From Laccaria trichodermophora (Eukaryota > Basidiomycota > Agaricomycetes > Agaricales > Hydnangiaceae), in the NCBI GenBank assembly GCA_018417955.1, contig JACTVC010000009.1, positions 310,001-374,000 of the forward strand: a DNA stretch of 64,000 bases, in the 5' to 3' direction. A model generated the notes under the pieces. That model searched no databases and was not told where the DNA came from. It worked only from the letters and a program-made list of their open reading frames with translations. Below, one piece after another: positions 1-10,741 of the stretch. Positions within the stretch are counted from its first letter, which is position 1; every line of letters begins with the position of its first letter. A program made the translations under genes and the position numbers.

Positions 1-19
1 AAACGTACATGATCTACAA

Positions 20-2200
20 GTGTTTCTAGGTATGATGGTTTACTTCTCCTCCTACATCCCGTTTTATGCATGGATCGTTCACCCTTTATTCCAGCTACTG
101 AAAAGAGGAAGTAAGTGGAAATGGGAGAAGGAAGAACAGAATGCGTACGACCTCTGCAAGCAGGTATTGACTCAAGCACCAGTTCGAGCACACACCATCC
201 CGGGACTACCTTATCGGATATATTCCGACGCCTGTGACTTTGCGCTCGCCGCTATACTTCAACAAGTTCAGCCTATCAAGGTTAGAGAATTACGCGGGAC
301 TAAAACATACGAATTACTGGAACGTGCGTTCAAGGCCAAGGAACCAATCCCTGAACTAGTAATTCATCTAGTTAAAGAAAATACGGACGTTCCATTGCAA
401 GGCGAATGGGATAAGGACTTCGAAAACACAACTGTGTTTATTGAGCGAGTGATCGCGTATTGGTCCAGAGTACTCCAATCGGCCGAACGAAATTACTCGC
501 CCACTGAACGAGAAGCTCTAGCACTAAAGGAAGGATTAATCAAATTTCAGCCGTATCTCGAGGGAGAGAAAATCTTTGCCATTACCGATCACGCTGCTTT
601 GACCTGGAGCAAAACCTTTCAAAATGTCAACTGACGACTCCTAACGTGGGGTTTAGTATTTTCAGCATTTCCTAATATGAAGATAGTTCACCGTGCAGGA
701 AGGGTACACTCCAACGTTGATCCCGTCTCTCGCCTCCGACGACGTATACCCCCTCAAGAGAGCCCTCTAGATGATGAGATTAGTCCTTTGAAACTAAAAC
801 CAGTGGAAGACCCCTTATGCAATATGTTCGAAGTGTTAGGACCAAAATTTGAGGAGAGGTTATTGACGGTTGCAACGCGTTTCGCCGAGGTGGAACTCGA
901 AATCGAACATGACAATACGTCTATCAGCATACCGTTAACGATAGGAGACGAAGAAGAAGTTAACATACCGTATTCGACTCCGCGGTCGTTTTCAACAACA
1001 GTCCATATCGACGATCAAGAAATGCAAGAATGGAGGAATGCGTATCGAAGAGACCCACATTTTAATCAGGTACTCAAACATAGAAAAAAGGATACAGTCG
1101 GGAGTCTTGCCTTTTCACAGTACCTTCATTCTGAAAACAGGTTAATATATTTTGAGGATTCCACTGGAAATACTAGATTGTGCGTACCAATTTTCAAACA
1201 CGTTATTTCGAAGTTCGGAATTCTGTGACAGGTAATCTCAGATAGAGACACAAGGTGGCGGGGTGACTTTTGGAAAGAGATCTGTCAATTGATGGGAATG
1301 CGGAGGTCCCTGACGATGTCATATCACCCGCAAGCGGATGGCCAGACGGAGATCCTAAATCAGGGTCTAGAAATTTCAATTTGGTCATACGCTGGACCTG
1401 ATCGAGATAATTGGAGTGACTTACTCGACACTTTAGCGCTTTCCTACAATTCATCCATGCATACGGCTACAGGGTTTAGCCCAGTGTATCTCCTACGAGG
1501 CTTCCAACCTATCACCAGGACTACTATCCTAAGTAGGGTGTCAAACGTTGACCGAACGGAAGTTTTGGGCACATGCAGCAACGATCAGGAAACCCTGCAC
1601 GACAAGGCGCTTAATCTAGTAGAAGGGTTCGTCACTGAAAGAACGAGAGCTAGGGACGCACTCCTTTTAGGTCAGTCATTTCAAAGAAAAGCGTACAACA
1701 AAGGACGACTTAACTGGGAATTTGAAGAAGGGGACAAGGTTGTCATAAACAGGAAGAATCTTGGCCTGTTAAGGGAAGAAAAAGGAAGAGGCAACAAACT
1801 ATTAGCAAGGTACGAAGGACCCTTTGAGATCATAAAGAAAATAAGTGCTGTTGCTTACCGTCTACGCATGCCAGCTTCGTACGGAATGCATCCTGTACTG
1901 AATATCGAGCACTTAGAAAAATATCAGGAATCACCCCAGGAATTTGGAGATCGACCACGCCTCAAATCAAACAGACTGAGCTTTGACGCGTTACCGGAAT
2001 ATGAGGTTGATCAAATTATAGCCGAATGCACGCGTAAGGGCAGGAACGGGCGTAAGATCCCGATCTACCGCGTGCACTACACTGATTATGGACCTGAGGA
2101 AGATACCTGGGAGACAAAGCAAAGCTTGAAGAACGCTCCAGAAGTTTTGCGCGACTGGGAAAAACTCAAGACGCACCAAAAGAAGAAAAACAAGAATTGA
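20..2200 (+). pseudogene. Pol remnant: RT end, RNase H, truncated integrase, chromodomain
   Basis: The first part continues the RT thumb (FLGMMVYFSSYIPFY) and RNase H (YSDACDFALAA, later ITDHAALTWS). A TGA at 632-634 sits where element B has Cys in NSNCRL. The frame then covers HRAGRVHSNVDPVSRL and a linker. Near 1190 the sequence jumps from RLCVP to FGIL-stop-QVISDRD: about 130 residues are missing, including the HHCC zinc finger and the first catalytic Asp. After that come HPQADGQTEI and a C-terminal chromodomain (PEYEVDQIIAE ... DTWE). Two stops plus the deletion make it non-functional; all pieces share one frame. Confidence 0.88.
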
Positions 2201-2318
2201 TTTGGGTGAGCTTGGATTTTTATTTAAACGAGGTACATTCGTGAATGACCTTATCATCCCAAGTTTCCTACACAGTAAATCTTCATTCTCAAGCCACCAT
2301 CTCTATCATCAATTCACG

Positions 2319-3212
2319 ATGCAGTCCGTCGAACTTTATAACCCCAACTCCTCCAACCTTCATCTCACATCTCTCGCCTCTACCTACTCGCTCTTGGAGG
2401 ATATCAATCCCCTCAATTACCAACTCACCACTGACGATTTTATTGCACTCGTGCAGGCGGACGGACAGCTCCTGTACGCTCTCGACCCCTCCACTACCAT
2501 GGCCCTCTTTTGGGCATTGAATCGTCTTGCACGATTTATCGTCCAAGCAGCCTCACATGATGCGCACAACGATCCCTCCATCCCACTTGCCTCCAGAGGC
2601 TACATCCCACAACTCTTTTTCGACCGCATTAACATGCAACGCCCAGATATTCTTACCATCCAGGATCACCACTTCCTGAACCCGCTTTACGGCTATACAA
2701 CGAGGGAGAACCTTGCCGCGTGGTATCGCGACTTCCAGATGGTTGGAAGACTCGCCGTCCAGTGGATTCAAACCGCGCAACGCCAAACACTTCAGTTGGG
2801 TCCTGGAACCGGATGGGAGTGGGAAGACCGCCATGGCTCTCGTATTGAGTTTCCGAACCGGCGGTTAATCACCAATGGTGGCTCGAACGACAGCGTTACC
2901 TCGGGGATGGACGACGTCGACCCCTTCTCAGAGATGACTTCCAAAGGAACGAACGAAGATACGGGTAGTCAAGGAGAAGACGGGTTAGTGTTGGAGAGGT
3001 GCGTTGTTTTACATCCAACCGAATCAGCTTACGCCATCCATTACCCCGACTTCGACCCCTTCGCAGGGCAAACGCTCATCGACAATGGGTACGTCGACGA
3101 TTACAACAACAGATGCCAAGCAATGATCGTCCACCCTACCACCGCGCTCGAACAGAATTTCAACCAGTTCAACTACTACGAAGACCTCTATACGGTTCCC
3201 GAGGATATTTGA
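2319..3212 (+). CDS. Uncharacterised ORF after pol in Ty3 element A
   Basis: A 297-aa ORF, starting from the ATG at 2319 (the same frame is open upstream to 2202), lies between the pol stop and the polypurine tract, so it belongs to the retroelement. It is rich in Asp, Asn, Gln and aromatic residues, has an acidic Ser/Gly-rich middle, and shows no signal peptide, membrane segment or motif I recognise. It is intact although the pol upstream of it is dead. Element B carries a longer ORF at the same position; I could not see clear residue similarity between the two. It might be an Env-like or accessory product, but nothing in the sequence proves a role. Confidence 0.6.
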   Translation: MQSVELYNPNSSNLHLTSLASTYSLLEDINPLNYQLTTDDFIALVQADGQLLYALDPSTTMALFWALNRLARFIVQAASHDAHNDPSIPLASRGYIPQLFFDRINMQRPDILTIQDHHFLNPLYGYTTRENLAAWYRDFQMVGRLAVQWIQTAQRQTLQLGPGTGWEWEDRHGSRIEFPNRRLITNGGSNDSVTSGMDDVDPFSEMTSKGTNEDTGSQGEDGLVLERCVVLHPTESAYAIHYPDFDPFAGQTLIDNGYVDDYNNRCQAMIVHPTTALEQNFNQFNYYEDLYTVPEDI

Positions 3213-3234
3213 GTCTCAAGGTCAGGGGGGGGTA

Positions 3235-3928
3235 TGTTATAGTACCACCTGTACCCACACTTCATTTACCATTCCCTTTCTCTCAAACCACGGTAACTAC
3301 GTTGTAATTATATAGTTCTTAGTCTTGCATTTACCGTTGACAGATAGTATACCCAAATTCTATGATTTAACTCGTTATTGTGCGACGCGACTGAATGATA
3401 ATGTTTGGTATACATGAAGCAAACCAAACAAAGGCACATAACGAGTACAAGGGATACTAGTTCGGGGACGAGAGATGGAACCCGAACACGATAGAAGGTT
3501 CTCAAACCTTCTGTCGAGATCTAGTACTATTAGAAAGGTATATAGTTCGTGTGTAACTAAGATAGAAGGATCATACTTACTTTTATCCCCCAAACTCTGT
3601 GTGAACTTGAGATCTTGTTCTAAGACTAAGTCAGCCGTGCTAAGAGATTCTTGATAAAGCCATAAAGGCTATCACTTTCTCTAATCGAACCGTTAACATC
3701 TAAGTACTAACGATTCCAATTAATGGAACGCTTCGTCAACGAAACACGTAGATTCACGACTAGACACGTTAAGATACACGTGACCCTGGAATATTACTAA
3801 CGTACTCAATCCCTCGTCCTCATTGCTCACAAGGCTTAAGCACGTAAGTCTTTATTCCAATCAGAATAACTAACGGATTTATATTCAAGGAATACACCAA
3901 CGCTCGAGTCGAGGATCGAACTCTAACA
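3235..3928 (+). repeat. 3' LTR of element A
   Basis: It begins TGTTATAG immediately after a purine tract and ends CTCTAACA, giving matching TGTTA/TAACA ends; length about 694 bp. The sequence downstream is an open reading frame, which supports this edge. The exact end could be 3 bases later (AACAACA). The 5' LTR is outside the window, so the target duplication (candidate ACATT, 3929-3933) cannot be confirmed. Confidence 0.75.
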
Positions 3929-6290
3929 ACATTGATGAGTCGATCTCAGGAGATGCACACCGTAACCTTCTTCGCGAAGCATTGATCCCATCCAATGATG
4001 ACGTGTTTTGGGAAAGCTTTCTCAAGCACGTCACAGCTCATCAACATATTGTGGAAGAAGACGTTCAAGATATTGGAAAGGCGTCTTTATGGGTGGTGCT
4101 TGTCAAGGTAACACTAATCCAATCTTTGGAGCTCATGTTTGTAATGACTTTCTACTTAGCCTGGATATAAGGAGCAGATAGTCTGTCAAGTCCATCAGCA
4201 GCTCATGGACCCTAGGTTTCCTGCGCGGTTTCGACCCCCAGCGGTCTTTGGCTGGAAAGCTCTACCTGGTAGAGTGTTTTTTGAAGGTGGTTCGGAGGAG
4301 ATGATTCGACAAGTCTGTAATGGCATACCAAACGTGATGGTTTCGAAGACTTTCCACATACCCAATCCCAACCCCTCCATCTTCAATGTTCTGGATACCT
4401 TTTGGCCAAAGCCTCATTCATGGGTTCGACTGCACCGTGGGATCTACAAAGGAGATCTTGCCTTCATTCAGGAGGTTCACACTTATTCCACCTTACTCAT
4501 CAACATCCTTGTGGTACCACACGTTGATTATGACCCACCTGCCGCCAAAGTCAAAGAAAGCCAGCTTATCACATATGAGGACAGAAATGATGAGACGGAC
4601 GATGAGTTCGCAGCAGCCTACAAGCCTGATTGCGAGCTAAATAGAAGAGCTTCAGCACCAGGGCGGCCTCCCCAAGCTCTCTTCAATCCAACACTGGCAA
4701 AGCAACGGTTTCGTTGGGCCTTTCAAGAGTGCAACAGCTTGTCGTTATTCCACAGAGTATTGTACGATGCCGATGGATATGCATATTTCTCAGAAGTCGA
4801 CATGGATTGGTACACTGCAGAAGATGTAGTACCAACATTGAGGGAATTTGAACTTTTTAGTGCCTGCTCGGACATTCCTCTCAACGTCCGAGAGCACATG
4901 ATGGCGAGAATGTCAGCCAGGATCCTTCAGATAGGCGATGGGGTGAAAATCACTCATGGAGATTTGAGGGGGCTTTTTGGAACAATCATGGATACAACAG
5001 AAAACAAAGCTGTGGTCTTTTTAACGACGGAGGATGTAACAACTACCATACCCTTTTCATTGCTTTGAAAAGATCTCAAAGTAGGGGATGAAGTCCGCAT
5101 TCTTTCAGGAGACCACAAAGGTGTTACGGGTTGGGTAGTGAATGGAGATGACGACTATGTGTGCGTCTTTAATGACAGGACCGGTACAGAGGTGAATGTC
5201 TTGCTTTATATTATATATATCTCTTCTAACATTCCATCATCTTGTAGGTACAGGTATCCCCCAGGATTGTCCAGTTCTTCACCTCCCCCTTTGTCTTTGG
5301 AACAGAGTCCCCAGATTTGAAAGCTTCCTTCACAGATGTGCAAAAGCATGTCATGAAGGGGGACTCCAATAGTCACCTGGTAGGAAAACATGTAATGATC
5401 ACCCAGGGGAATTTTAGAGGTTACCGAGGCAGAGTAAAAAGCACAATTGGTGAGAAAAGGCTCTTCATCAAGCTTGAGGCGCTCCTCCAACGCCCACAAA
5501 TTTTTGACATCAATTCTCTAAAAATCATGCAAGCCCTTTCTCTCATTTTTTGAAATTGATGCTAATTAGCTTCCAGCACCCACGAAAGGCTTCAGCCCCC
5601 CAGGCCTCAAGAGCTTCTTGGTGATTTTACTTACCCACTTGAACCAGCACCTCTGCCCAGTACTCTTGCAAACTTTTTTTTCCCTGGTTACTCCTGCCAG
5701 ATCTGCAACCCTCAGTCCCATATCCCACTGCTTTCCTTGCGCAGACTCCAGCCATTGTAGGGCCATCTACTCTGCTTCCTAACTCAGAAGATATCCCAAC
5801 AACTCCAGCTTGGAACCCAAGCTCACAAACCCCATGCTGTGGCAATGATGGTATTTATGTTTCTGATTCAAAGTCAATAGATACTGACGTGATTGTGGCA
5901 GCCCCTCCTCCGTATTGGCTCAGAGATGGCTGCTTCGCCAACATGAGACTGAGCCTTTGTCTCATCAACACCAAGCCTAATTTCCATAAGGGCAAGCACG
6001 AAGATAAGTGTGGGGAGTTCAAGGGAGTGGTCAGAGACGCGGTCAAGGTCCAGATAGGTTTCAAAATATTGGAAGTCCCATTTCCGTACTTGATACCTGA
6101 ACGGCTGGAGTGCAAATCCCAGGTTGTTACTGTGTTTACTGGCCCACATAAGGGGTCACAGTTTAGGATCAAGGAGTTTGGTGAAGAGATCTGCGGCTGC
6201 TTGATTTTGAAATCAACGATGCTGTTGAGAAAGGTTGATGTCAAAATCGCCACCAATCAACTGGTAGTGACCCGAGACACCTGGCGATAA
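3929..6290 (+). pseudogene. SPT5-like transcription elongation factor gene, broken
   Basis: SPT5 (DSIF) binds RNA polymerase II through an NGN domain and uses KOW domains and a C-terminal repeat. Here the exon from the LTR edge leads to SLWVVLVK, an intron (4109-4159), then PGYKEQIVCQVHQQL, matching the NGN start. KOW-like units follow: GDGVKITHGDLRGLFGTI, VGDEVRILSGDHKGVTG and VGKHVMITQGNFRGYRG. Near 5790 TPAWNPSSQTP resembles the SPT5 C-terminal repeat. The C-terminal exon ends at 6290 (stop). Defects: the 5' end is cut by element A, and an in-frame TGA at 5066-5068 splits two KOW units. Another intron is visible at about 5191-5247. This looks like a diverged paralogue, not the essential SPT5. 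Confidence 0.72.
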
Positions 6291-7601
6291 AATACCTTAG
6301 ATAAATTTTAAATACCTTAGAGACTTTTATTGTATATTTTACGCATATCTTGATGGCAAGCTGTATACTATTGACCTTATTGCAAGGCCTGTGAGGCTTG
6401 AGATAACTGAATGAACGAACTTGGACAATCACTATTTATGACCAGCTTAGCCAGCTCCCAGCTGGCTTGTTAGCCAGAGCTGGAATTAGCTGAGCTGTGG
6501 GAGTCATCACTTGGCAGTTCTGGCTGGGCTTCGGCTAAACTCGGCTTGGCTCCTGGCTTCAGCTGGCTATGAGCCGGAGCCGCAGCAACACTAGTCCACA
6601 AGCCGAAATCTCCTACCATAATAAAATCATGGTCAGAGGTTTGGTTGAGGAAGAGTATGTGGTAAGTTTCCTTCCACTCTGTGCTCACTACAACACTAAA
6701 TCAACGGATTTACAGTGCATATATGCAGAAATATCATGTCCACAGGATAGAAATTTCTCAAACACTACCCATACATATGTGATTCTGTATTCTGGTGGCT
6801 GAAATTTGAATTACAGGCTATTTGAGCACATATATGCATAAAAATCATTTCGAGTTTCGATGGTGAGTCCAATTTGACATTCGTGCTTGATGACACCTTC
6901 CTCAAAAACAATATAGCTTGTTGCCTTGCCAACACCTCCAATTTATGGCCTGGGGCAGTTGGCCTTAGTGTGGTGGAATTGATATTCATCCGAGGGAGCA
7001 GTGCATCGCCCCTCATATATACTCATACAATCTTTTACTCATCACGTATTTCTGAGTTTAAATATATTTCCTTTGTTTTTCTACGATGCAAACACTGGAG
7101 AACATGAAAAGTAATGGACCTCATTACATGACATTGTATTCTTACTCAGACCTTACATTACATGGTAAGGATTCTCATGGTATCATACATTGTTGTTGCA
7201 AAATGGGGTAATCCCACCAACCTGGGTGCAATCTTGTCATATTTTTGTCAGCTAGCAGGCAATACAATGTGTCTAGGAATCTGACAAACCTGGTGGACCT
7301 TGTGGACCTTACCTTGTCAGGTAAGGGCTGGTAAGAATAATGTCATTTTGCTGATGGTTTTAGTTATGAAGAAAAATCTATGAGGAACAAATCTCACATG
7401 ATTGTTTGCCCTATGGAAGTCCCTGCTGGTGGCCACTTGCCATCTTGAATCATGATTTTTGCTTCACCTATCGCTAGTGGGTAGTCGTGGGCAAAACCCC
7501 AGTCATTTGCTATGTGGGCAAACTAGAGGAAGTCAGAAAATTTGGTGTAGAACATGATAAAAATATTCCCAACCAACTGAGCAGAAAACCCTCCCCGTGA
7601 G
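6291..7601. other. No gene seen; AGCTGGCT-rich repeat at 6440-6590
   Basis: About 1.3 kb of AT-rich sequence with no convincing ORF. At 6440-6590 short AGCTGG/CCAGCT motifs recur on both strands and can form hairpins, as in a MITE or local repeat, but I found no clear terminal repeats or target duplication. Confidence 0.5.
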
Positions 7602-8078
7602 CTACCTGCCACAATTTTCGTCTTCATAAACAAGATAAATAACTGAATATATGCACCAACCAAGCAAACTTACATCTGTCTTGACACGTGAAGTTCGTGA
7701 CCATGCCAATGCAATCTGTTCTGCTGATGTACCAGCACACTTGATGAGCCTTAAACATGAAAAGTCGATTGTATCAGGACTCACCAACAGATGTTCCAAC
7801 CACAGAGTCATATAAGTTGATGGACCAATCAAGGAGGGAAGACAAAGTTGTTGGTATATATCGGTATGTTGGTCTTCACCACCAATAATCAGCACAAGGA
7901 TATAATGAACAGGTTTTGTGCACCTGTCAACCTCAACTTGTGGAACACCGACTCTGTCAATCAGGATTACATCGCAACTTTCAGCCCTAAGGTTATGAGC
8001 CAGCACATCCAGAGTGGTATTTCGTCCAAATGATTGATTTGTAGCACCAAAGATGATAACTGTTGTTGACCGAGACAT
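7602..8078 (-). CDS. Hypothetical protein fragment, 158 aa
   Basis: An ATG-started open frame (8078 to 7602) with balanced composition; it begins MSRSTTVIIFGATNQSFG, which looks like the first strand of a nucleotide-binding fold, but no second motif supports that. It lacks introns and neighbours that would explain it. It may be an exon or a remnant of a larger gene. I do not recognise the family. Confidence 0.35.
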   Translation of the reverse strand: MSRSTTVIIFGATNQSFGRNTTLDVLAHNLRAESCDVILIDRVGVPQVEVDRCTKPVHYILVLIIGGEDQHTDIYQQLCLPSLIGPSTYMTLWLEHLLVSPDTIDFSCLRLIKCAGTSAEQIALAWSRTSRVKTDVSLLGWCIYSVIYLVYEDENCGR

Positions 8079-8637
8079 TTGGGGGGCTTGGGGTAAATGG
8101 GGATGGGTATCAAGAGATATTGGGTATCAAAGAACTGGGAAGATCAAGAAAGAATGGGGCGAGTTGGTGGCAGCTACTTCAATGTATGTCACGGGGTCAC
8201 GGGATCGCGTATATGCCAAATTGTACACCTCGCCTTTTTCGTTTTGGCCCACACAGTTGAGGCAGGGCCTAATAAATAATCAGCACAAATGTACCTCCTT
8301 ATTTGTGGCCACTTGAAAAATAATGAAGCGAATGTGCATCCCGAAAACATTGATTTTCAAAATTAGAAAATGAAGAACAATAAGAACTTCAACCACATTT
8401 AATTTGCATATTCAAACAATGTCTTTGAGAAATAGTCTTGGTAGCCATGGCAACACCACTCAGCTGAAGAATATGTTACATAAAGAATAAAATAATGGAA
8501 TTGGTCTGTCAATATGGCTGACGTTCTTATTGTTCAACAGTTTAAATTTTTGTTAATCAATGTTTTTGGCATACACAACAGCTTTATTATTCTAGGAGTG
8601 TCAACGGTTATGGAGGTACCTTTGCCTGGGTCAAACA
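8079..8637. other. AT-rich intergenic stretch
   Basis: I see no gene, repeat or RNA here. The short overlapping ORFs at 8053-8316 in three frames look like chance. Confidence 0.5.
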
Positions 8638-9560
8638 TTGGACCCTGTCTCAAGTGACAGCCCCTCCGCAAAGGCCTTTTGGTCTTTGCCAATCTTTTCT
8701 GTCGCCCTGCAGACGGCTTTTTGGGCGATAGTATTTTGCCAGGACGCGTTTACCCTCTGTGTCGAGGATGATGAAGGCTTGAAGGCTGTACAGCGAGAGG
8801 TTTATCTGTGGTTGTTGTCAGCGGTGGGGAATGGAGTTCGGAGGTTGGATTGAACGTTATCCGTGAGCTTGGTTGGACGATCTCGACGTTGAACTCACCA
8901 GCTCGCCCTCTTCCTCCTCTGCTGCTGCCGATTTTTTGACAATTACAAACGAAAACAGAGATACTTCCCCGTCGTCGTCCACTAAGAGCCTCGCAATCAG
9001 GCGTCAAACAACCACCTACTTTCTTGCCTTGCAGCTGAGCACAAGCTCAGCATCGATAACATGCACTGGGATAAATAATCCTGAGTTACGCACTAAGCGA
9101 AAGTTACTTGACGAACAATTTGTTGCAGACCTTTCTGCGGTGGAGTGGCGACGTGAACGACTCGAAGAGCAGGTTGACCAAAACAATGGCCTGAAGAAAG
9201 ATAAAATGTGTTCCGCTCGATTTCAGGCCACCACCCCCTTCTTGCCCCCTTCTGGCCGTCAGCCTTCTACTCCTGATTTTACTCGACCTGCTTTTCCTTT
9301 TGAAGAAGCTTCTCCCACTGTAGCTGCCCCTCCGCGGGCCCCACACTTTCGACATCCCAAACACTGCTGTTGAATCAGGATCTAGAACGCGATGGTGGAA
9401 TTTCTTGAAAATTGACCCGAGGGGCACCAGCCCGCCTGCAATTGTGGTTCTCGCCGACAAACCAAAACTCATTCTTCCAAGTCCCCCGACAGACAGAATC
9501 AGACGGATGCAGAGAAACTTCTATATTCCAGGTAAAACGACTGTCTTGATTCAATCATAT
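8638..9560 (+). CDS. Unassigned coding-like region, probably spliced
   Basis: A 71-aa open frame (8638-8853) and a longer one (8873-9373) run on the plus strand. The latter includes a charged stretch (KRKLLDEQFVADLSAVEWRR) that could form a helix. An acceptor-like CTGTAG near 9322 would lead into DIPNTAVESGSRTRWWNFL and on to RMQRNFYIPG, ending about 9530. The product has Ser- and Pro-rich parts. I do not recognise it. An antisense frame at 9104-9472 competes, so strand and exons are uncertain. Confidence 0.35.
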
Positions 9561-9593
9561 CACTCACTAAAGTGTTAATTACTAACTAAAGCT

Positions 9594-9890
9594 TTAATGG
9601 AATACCTTTGTACGCTTTGGAGACCTTTTCGTGTTGGAGCGTTTCCGTAGGCATGGGCCGCTGCTGTTGCTCGTACACGGCTTGTTGCTGTTGCTCGTAC
9701 GCGGCATGCTGCTGCTGCTCGAATGCAACTTGTTGTTACTCGAACGCATGCCGTTGTTGCTGCTCAAACGCGGTTTGTTTCTGCGCCTGCACCTGAGCCG
9801 CGTAACTCTGAGAAGCCCTGTCCTCGTCCATGTCCTCCATGTCGGCGTCATACCCCATGTTTGGGTTTGGCTGATAATACCGAAAATCCC
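9594..9890 (-). pseudogene. Gln/Ala-rich coding-like remnant
   Basis: On the minus strand one frame reads GYDADMEDMDEDRASQSYA followed by repeats of the type AFEQQQ / AYEQQQ, then ETLQHEKVSKAYKG. It contains an in-frame TAA near 9735. The repeats look like a Gln-rich coiled coil. It could be the tail of a gene with a nonsense mutation. The leucine-rich plus-strand ORF here is its antisense. Confidence 0.35.
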
Positions 9891-9905
9891 ATCATTTACC
9901 CTCAG

Positions 9906-10491
9906 AACCACCCGCTTTTATACCAGATTCACCACCCACATCTGACTCTACGTCTTCTGTCTCGCCTGACAGTGATGTAGACCCCAAGGATACCGAGGGA
10001 AACGACGGAAGCTCGGACGAAGCCTCATCAGAAGAAAGTGGTGCTTCGGGAGGTGCATATAACCCCGTAACGGGGGAGATCAACTGGGACTGTCCATGTC
10101 TCGGTGGTATGGCCCATGGCCCATGCGGTCCTGAATTCCGAGAAGCCTTCTCGTGTTTTGTGTTTTCAGAGGACGAACCAAAGGGCATCAACTGTGTTGA
10201 GAAGTTTAAGCATATGCAGGATTGCTTTAGGGCTCATCCGGAGGTATACGCTGATGGTGCGCATCCCTTTTTTTGGTTTATTCCAAAACGTACCGTTCTG
10301 ATTCTCGCTTAGAAATAATGAATGATGATGATGACGAGGGTGAAGAGGCTTTACCAGTAACCGAGACAGCTGGTCTCTCTTCAACGCCGGAAGGCACTGC
10401 AGTCGGAGAAGCTGACTCCGCAGGCATACCTGCGCCCGAAAAGCCACGACGGACAAAGCTCGACAAGCCGTCCACGACCACTTCATCATGA
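9906..10491 (+). CDS. MIA40: Mia40/Tim40 mitochondrial intermembrane-space import oxidoreductase (5' end not found)
   Basis: MIA40 oxidises Cys-containing precursors in the mitochondrial intermembrane space. The exon entering after the acceptor TTTACCCTCAG (9895-9905) encodes an acidic Ser-rich linker, then [15 protein letters not shown] with the redox CPC motif, and two CX9C helices ([11 protein letters not shown] and [11 protein letters not shown]). An intron at 10257-10312 joins the codon GAA; the tail is acidic, then Pro/Thr/Ser-rich, ending at 10491. The N-terminal presequence and membrane anchor expected for fungal Mia40 are not visible in the preceding kilobase, where an unrelated Gln-rich remnant lies. 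The 5' exon may be further away or lost. It converges on MCM2. Confidence 0.9.
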
Positions 10492-10741
10492 GCTGCTTCG
10501 CCTTACCCCAAAACCACCATCTTGGAGGATCTTAATAATACATACATTATAGACAACTACCCTCACTCCAGCATTGACGTATTCTTATTCACCTTCCACG
10601 TTAGACACACACTTCTCACTTGTTATCTCTATTGGATGTTTTGAAATCGAAATTTCGAACACTCGATATCAAATATTGAGATGATAGCGATTACAACAAC
10701 ATATACTTACATACAAGAGGATAAATAGCCCAGCAAGTAGA
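10492..10741. other. Convergent 3' intergenic region
   Basis: About 250 bp between the stops of MIA40 (plus) and MCM2 (minus), AT-rich, expected to hold the 3' ends of both transcripts. No specific terminator can be named. Confidence 0.6.

Larger units (their letters stand above)
1..3928 (+). mobile_element. Ty3/gypsy chromovirus, 3' part (element A), defective
   Basis: Order seen: end of reverse transcriptase, RNase H, linker, broken integrase, chromodomain, an extra ORF, a purine-rich tract (AGGTCAGGGGGGGG) and a 3' LTR. The 5' half lies before the window. The pol frame is the same throughout but has a TGA at 632-634, a deletion around 1190, and a TGA near 1226. The right LTR edge runs directly into an open exon of an SPT5-like gene, so this is an insertion into that gene. 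Compared with element B at 30405-43885 it is related but clearly diverged. Confidence 0.9.

Noticed and set aside
9631..9945. Leucine-rich ORF that could be a membrane anchor for MIA40
   Set aside because: No ATG start, and it is the antisense of a Gln-rich repeat; it does not join the MIA40 frame with a convincing donor.
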